From Schaedlerella glycyrrhizinilytica_A (GTDB taxonomy: Bacteria > Bacillota > Clostridia > Lachnospirales > Lachnospiraceae): DNA of 64,000 nt. The stretch lies in the NCBI RefSeq assembly GCF_042852765.1, contig NZ_AP031414.1. One strand, written 5' to 3'. Below, piece after piece: positions 62,580-64,000 of the stretch (position 1 is the stretch's first letter; every line of letters starts with the position of its first letter). The notes below the pieces were generated by a model, which was not told where the DNA came from, did no database searches, and saw only the letters and a list, made by a program, of their open reading frames with translations. Position numbers and translations under genes: made by a program.

Positions 62580-63818
62580 CTATCTCTCATATTTTTTTAC
62601 AAGAAGCGAGGCGTTATGTCCGCCAAATCCAAGCGAATTACTGAGTGCACAGGTTACGGATCTTTCCACCGGCGCTCCCACGGCATAATCCAGATCACAG
62701 GCAGGATCCAAAACATTCGTTCCCATTGTCTGATGTATAAATCCCTCTCGGATCGTTTTCACACATACGATCAATTCCACCGCGCCGGCGGCGCCAAGCA
62801 GATGTCCGATCATAGACTTGGTTGAATTCACGATCAGATCATCGGCATGTGTTCCGAATACATTTCGGATCGCACGGGTCTCAAACAAATCATTGTGATG
62901 CGTACTCGTACCATGTGCGTTGATGTAACCGATGTCTCGTTTGGAAAGTCCGCTTTCCCGGACTGCCAGCTCCATTGCTTTTGCCGCACCGCTTCCGTCT
63001 TCAGCGGGGGACGTGATATGCCATGCATCACAGGTGGCACCGTAACCTGCCAGTTCCGCATAAATGTGTGCGCCTCGCTTTTTTGCATGTTCCAATTCTT
63101 CCAGTACAACGATCCCCGCGCCCTCTCCGATCACAAATCCGTTTCGATCCCGGTCGAACGGGATCGAAGCCCGTGCAGGATCTGTACTCGTTGTCAGTGC
63201 CGTCAGATTTGTGAATCCGGCAACCGCGGTCGGGCAGATCGCGCTTTCACTGCCGCCGGCAAGCATCACCTCCGCATCCCCATGCTGAATGGCACGCAGA
63301 GCATCTCCGATAGAATGTGTGCCGGATGCACATGCGGTCGTGACACTGGTACATTTTCCTTTCAGTCCAAGCTGGATCGCAACGTTTCCCGCCGCCATAT
63401 TGGAAATCATCAACGGAACCGTCAGCGGATTGACTCTCGCCGGTCCGCGCTCCAGTATTTTCCCATATTCCCTTTCTGCCGTCTGCAGACTTCCGATCCC
63501 CGAACCGACGATCGTCCCCACGCGGTACGGGTCTTCCTCTTCCATATGCAGTCCCGCATCTTCAAATGCTTCTTTTGCGGCGGCAACTGCATATTGTGAA
63601 AACAATTCCATCCGTTTTGCAGATTTAAAATCCATCCGTTCCCTGGCGTCAAATCCTTTTACTTCTGCCGCCAGCTTTACTTGATACGCTTCCGTATCAA
63701 ATTTGCTGATCTCTCCGATCCCGACGGTTCCGTTTCGGATTCCGTCCCAGAACTCCGGTACCGTATTTCCGATCGGGGTCACCGCCCCCATCCCTGTGAT
63801 CACCACTCTTCGTTTCAT
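62580..63818 (-). CDS. fabF: 3-oxoacyl-ACP synthase II
   Basis: From ATG 63818 (GGAGG 5 bases upstream) the protein has 412 residues. The catalytic triad C163 (TACASGTHS), H302 (NAHGTST) and H339 (SMIGHLLGAAG) is complete. It extends acyl-ACP with malonyl-ACP. The longer frame to 63857 overlaps fabG and is not favoured. Confidence 0.97.
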   Translation of the reverse strand: MKRRVVITGMGAVTPIGNTVPEFWDGIRNGTVGIGEISKFDTEAYQVKLAAEVKGFDARERMDFKSAKRMELFSQYAVAAAKEAFEDAGLHMEEEDPYRVGTIVGSGIGSLQTAEREYGKILERGPARVNPLTVPLMISNMAAGNVAIQLGLKGKCTSVTTACASGTHSIGDALRAIQHGDAEVMLAGGSESAICPTAVAGFTNLTALTTSTDPARASIPFDRDRNGFVIGEGAGIVVLEELEHAKKRGAHIYAELAGYGATCDAWHITSPAEDGSGAAKAMELAVRESGLSKRDIGYINAHGTSTHHNDLFETRAIRNVFGTHADDLIVNSTKSMIGHLLGAAGAVELIVCVKTIREGFIHQTMGTNVLDPACDLDYAVGAPVERSVTCALSNSLGFGGHNASLLVKKYER

Positions 63819-63831
63819 ATATCCTCCTCTG

Positions 63832-64000
63832 CTACATCGCCATTCCGCCGTCCACATGCAAAACCTGCCCGGTAATATATCCGGCTTCTTCCGACGCTAA
63901 AAATACCACTGCATGAGCGACATCTTCGGCTTTTCCAAAACTCCCGGCAGGGATTTGCAAAAGTGTCTGTTCTCTGATTTTTTCCGGAAGCCGGGCCGTC
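63832..64000 (-). CDS. fabG: 3-oxoacyl-ACP reductase, C-terminal part
   Basis: The minus-strand frame running in from the window edge reads to a TAG stop at 63832. It shows IPAGSFGKAEDVAHAVVFL and then GYITGQVLHVDGGMAM, the C-terminal signature of FabG short-chain dehydrogenases. Only 55 residues are visible; the catalytic Tyr-Lys part lies beyond the window. Next to fabF this is the reductase of the operon, with the stop 13 bases before the fabF start. Confidence 0.93.
   Translation of the reverse strand, partial: TARLPEKIREQTLLQIPAGSFGKAEDVAHAVVFLASEEAGYITGQVLHVDGGMAM

Noticed and set aside
62847..63599. 250-codon plus-strand open frame opposite fabF
   Set aside because: Antisense shadow of a conserved enzyme; no start signal.

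Overview
The window reads as a core chromosomal segment of a low-to-mid GC, spore-forming, anaerobic Firmicute, most likely a Lachnospiraceae relative (Clostridia). Grounds: clostridial gene neighbourhoods such as yqfC-yqfD-phoH-ybeY, mutS-mutL-miaA, radC-mreBCD-pbp2-minCDE-rodA-mgsA and a FabT/FabF/AccB/FabZ/AccC/AccDA fatty-acid block; sporulation-linked families (YqfC, YqfD, SpoVB-like flippase); Gram-positive LexA boxes; and strong AGGAGG-type ribosome binding sites. The species cannot be named from sequence inspection. No rRNA, tRNA, CRISPR array or insertion sequence was seen. No gene looks recently acquired, apart from an orphan tyrosine recombinase next to lexA.

Layout. 1-4371: the end of an acetyltransferase, a split ThrE-type exporter, an AlkD-like protein and a HelD/UvrD-like helicase. 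4407-7799: carB alone, framed by terminators. 7834-16157: a small membrane protein, then yqfC-yqfD-phoH-ybeY, a SpoVB/MurJ-type flippase, a DUF896 protein, 5-formyl-THF cyclo-ligase, a DUF4250 protein and miaB. 16247-17442: a small membrane protein and a decayed stretch holding an AraC relic. 17443-27622: mutS, mutL, miaA, a YnbB-like PLP enzyme and two flavoproteins. 27738-37950: a long envelope and division block (radC, mreBCD, PBP2, minCDE, rodA, mgsA, a D,D-carboxypeptidase). 38045-44168: DUF378, an orphan HlyD-like adaptor, ylmE, sepF, ylmH, lspA, an RluA-family synthase and a cytidylate-kinase-like protein.

44302-51220: an S1-domain protein, a CBS/DRTGG inorganic pyrophosphatase, a flavin reductase, a TtcA-like protein, an Xer-like recombinase, and a divergent pair (a YneA-like LysM protein and lexA) around a dense array of SOS boxes. 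51268-57909: an amino-sugar (probably sialic acid or ManNAc) operon with ABC transporter, SGNH esterase, NanE and ROK kinase, facing a divergent RpiR regulator. 58027-64000: the distal part of the fatty acid synthesis operon, including a fused accD-accA gene and a FabT-like MarR regulator.

The most unusual observations are a three-member family of long hairpin elements placed just behind stop codons (13140, 44250, 57938), the five-box SOS region with a near-ideal promoter, the accDA fusion, a roughly 240-residue insertion in PBP2, an orphan HlyD-like protein embedded in division genes, and two genes whose start codons sit inside or directly behind terminator-like hairpins. I did not find a clear, wholly new multi-gene system; these are leads, not proofs.
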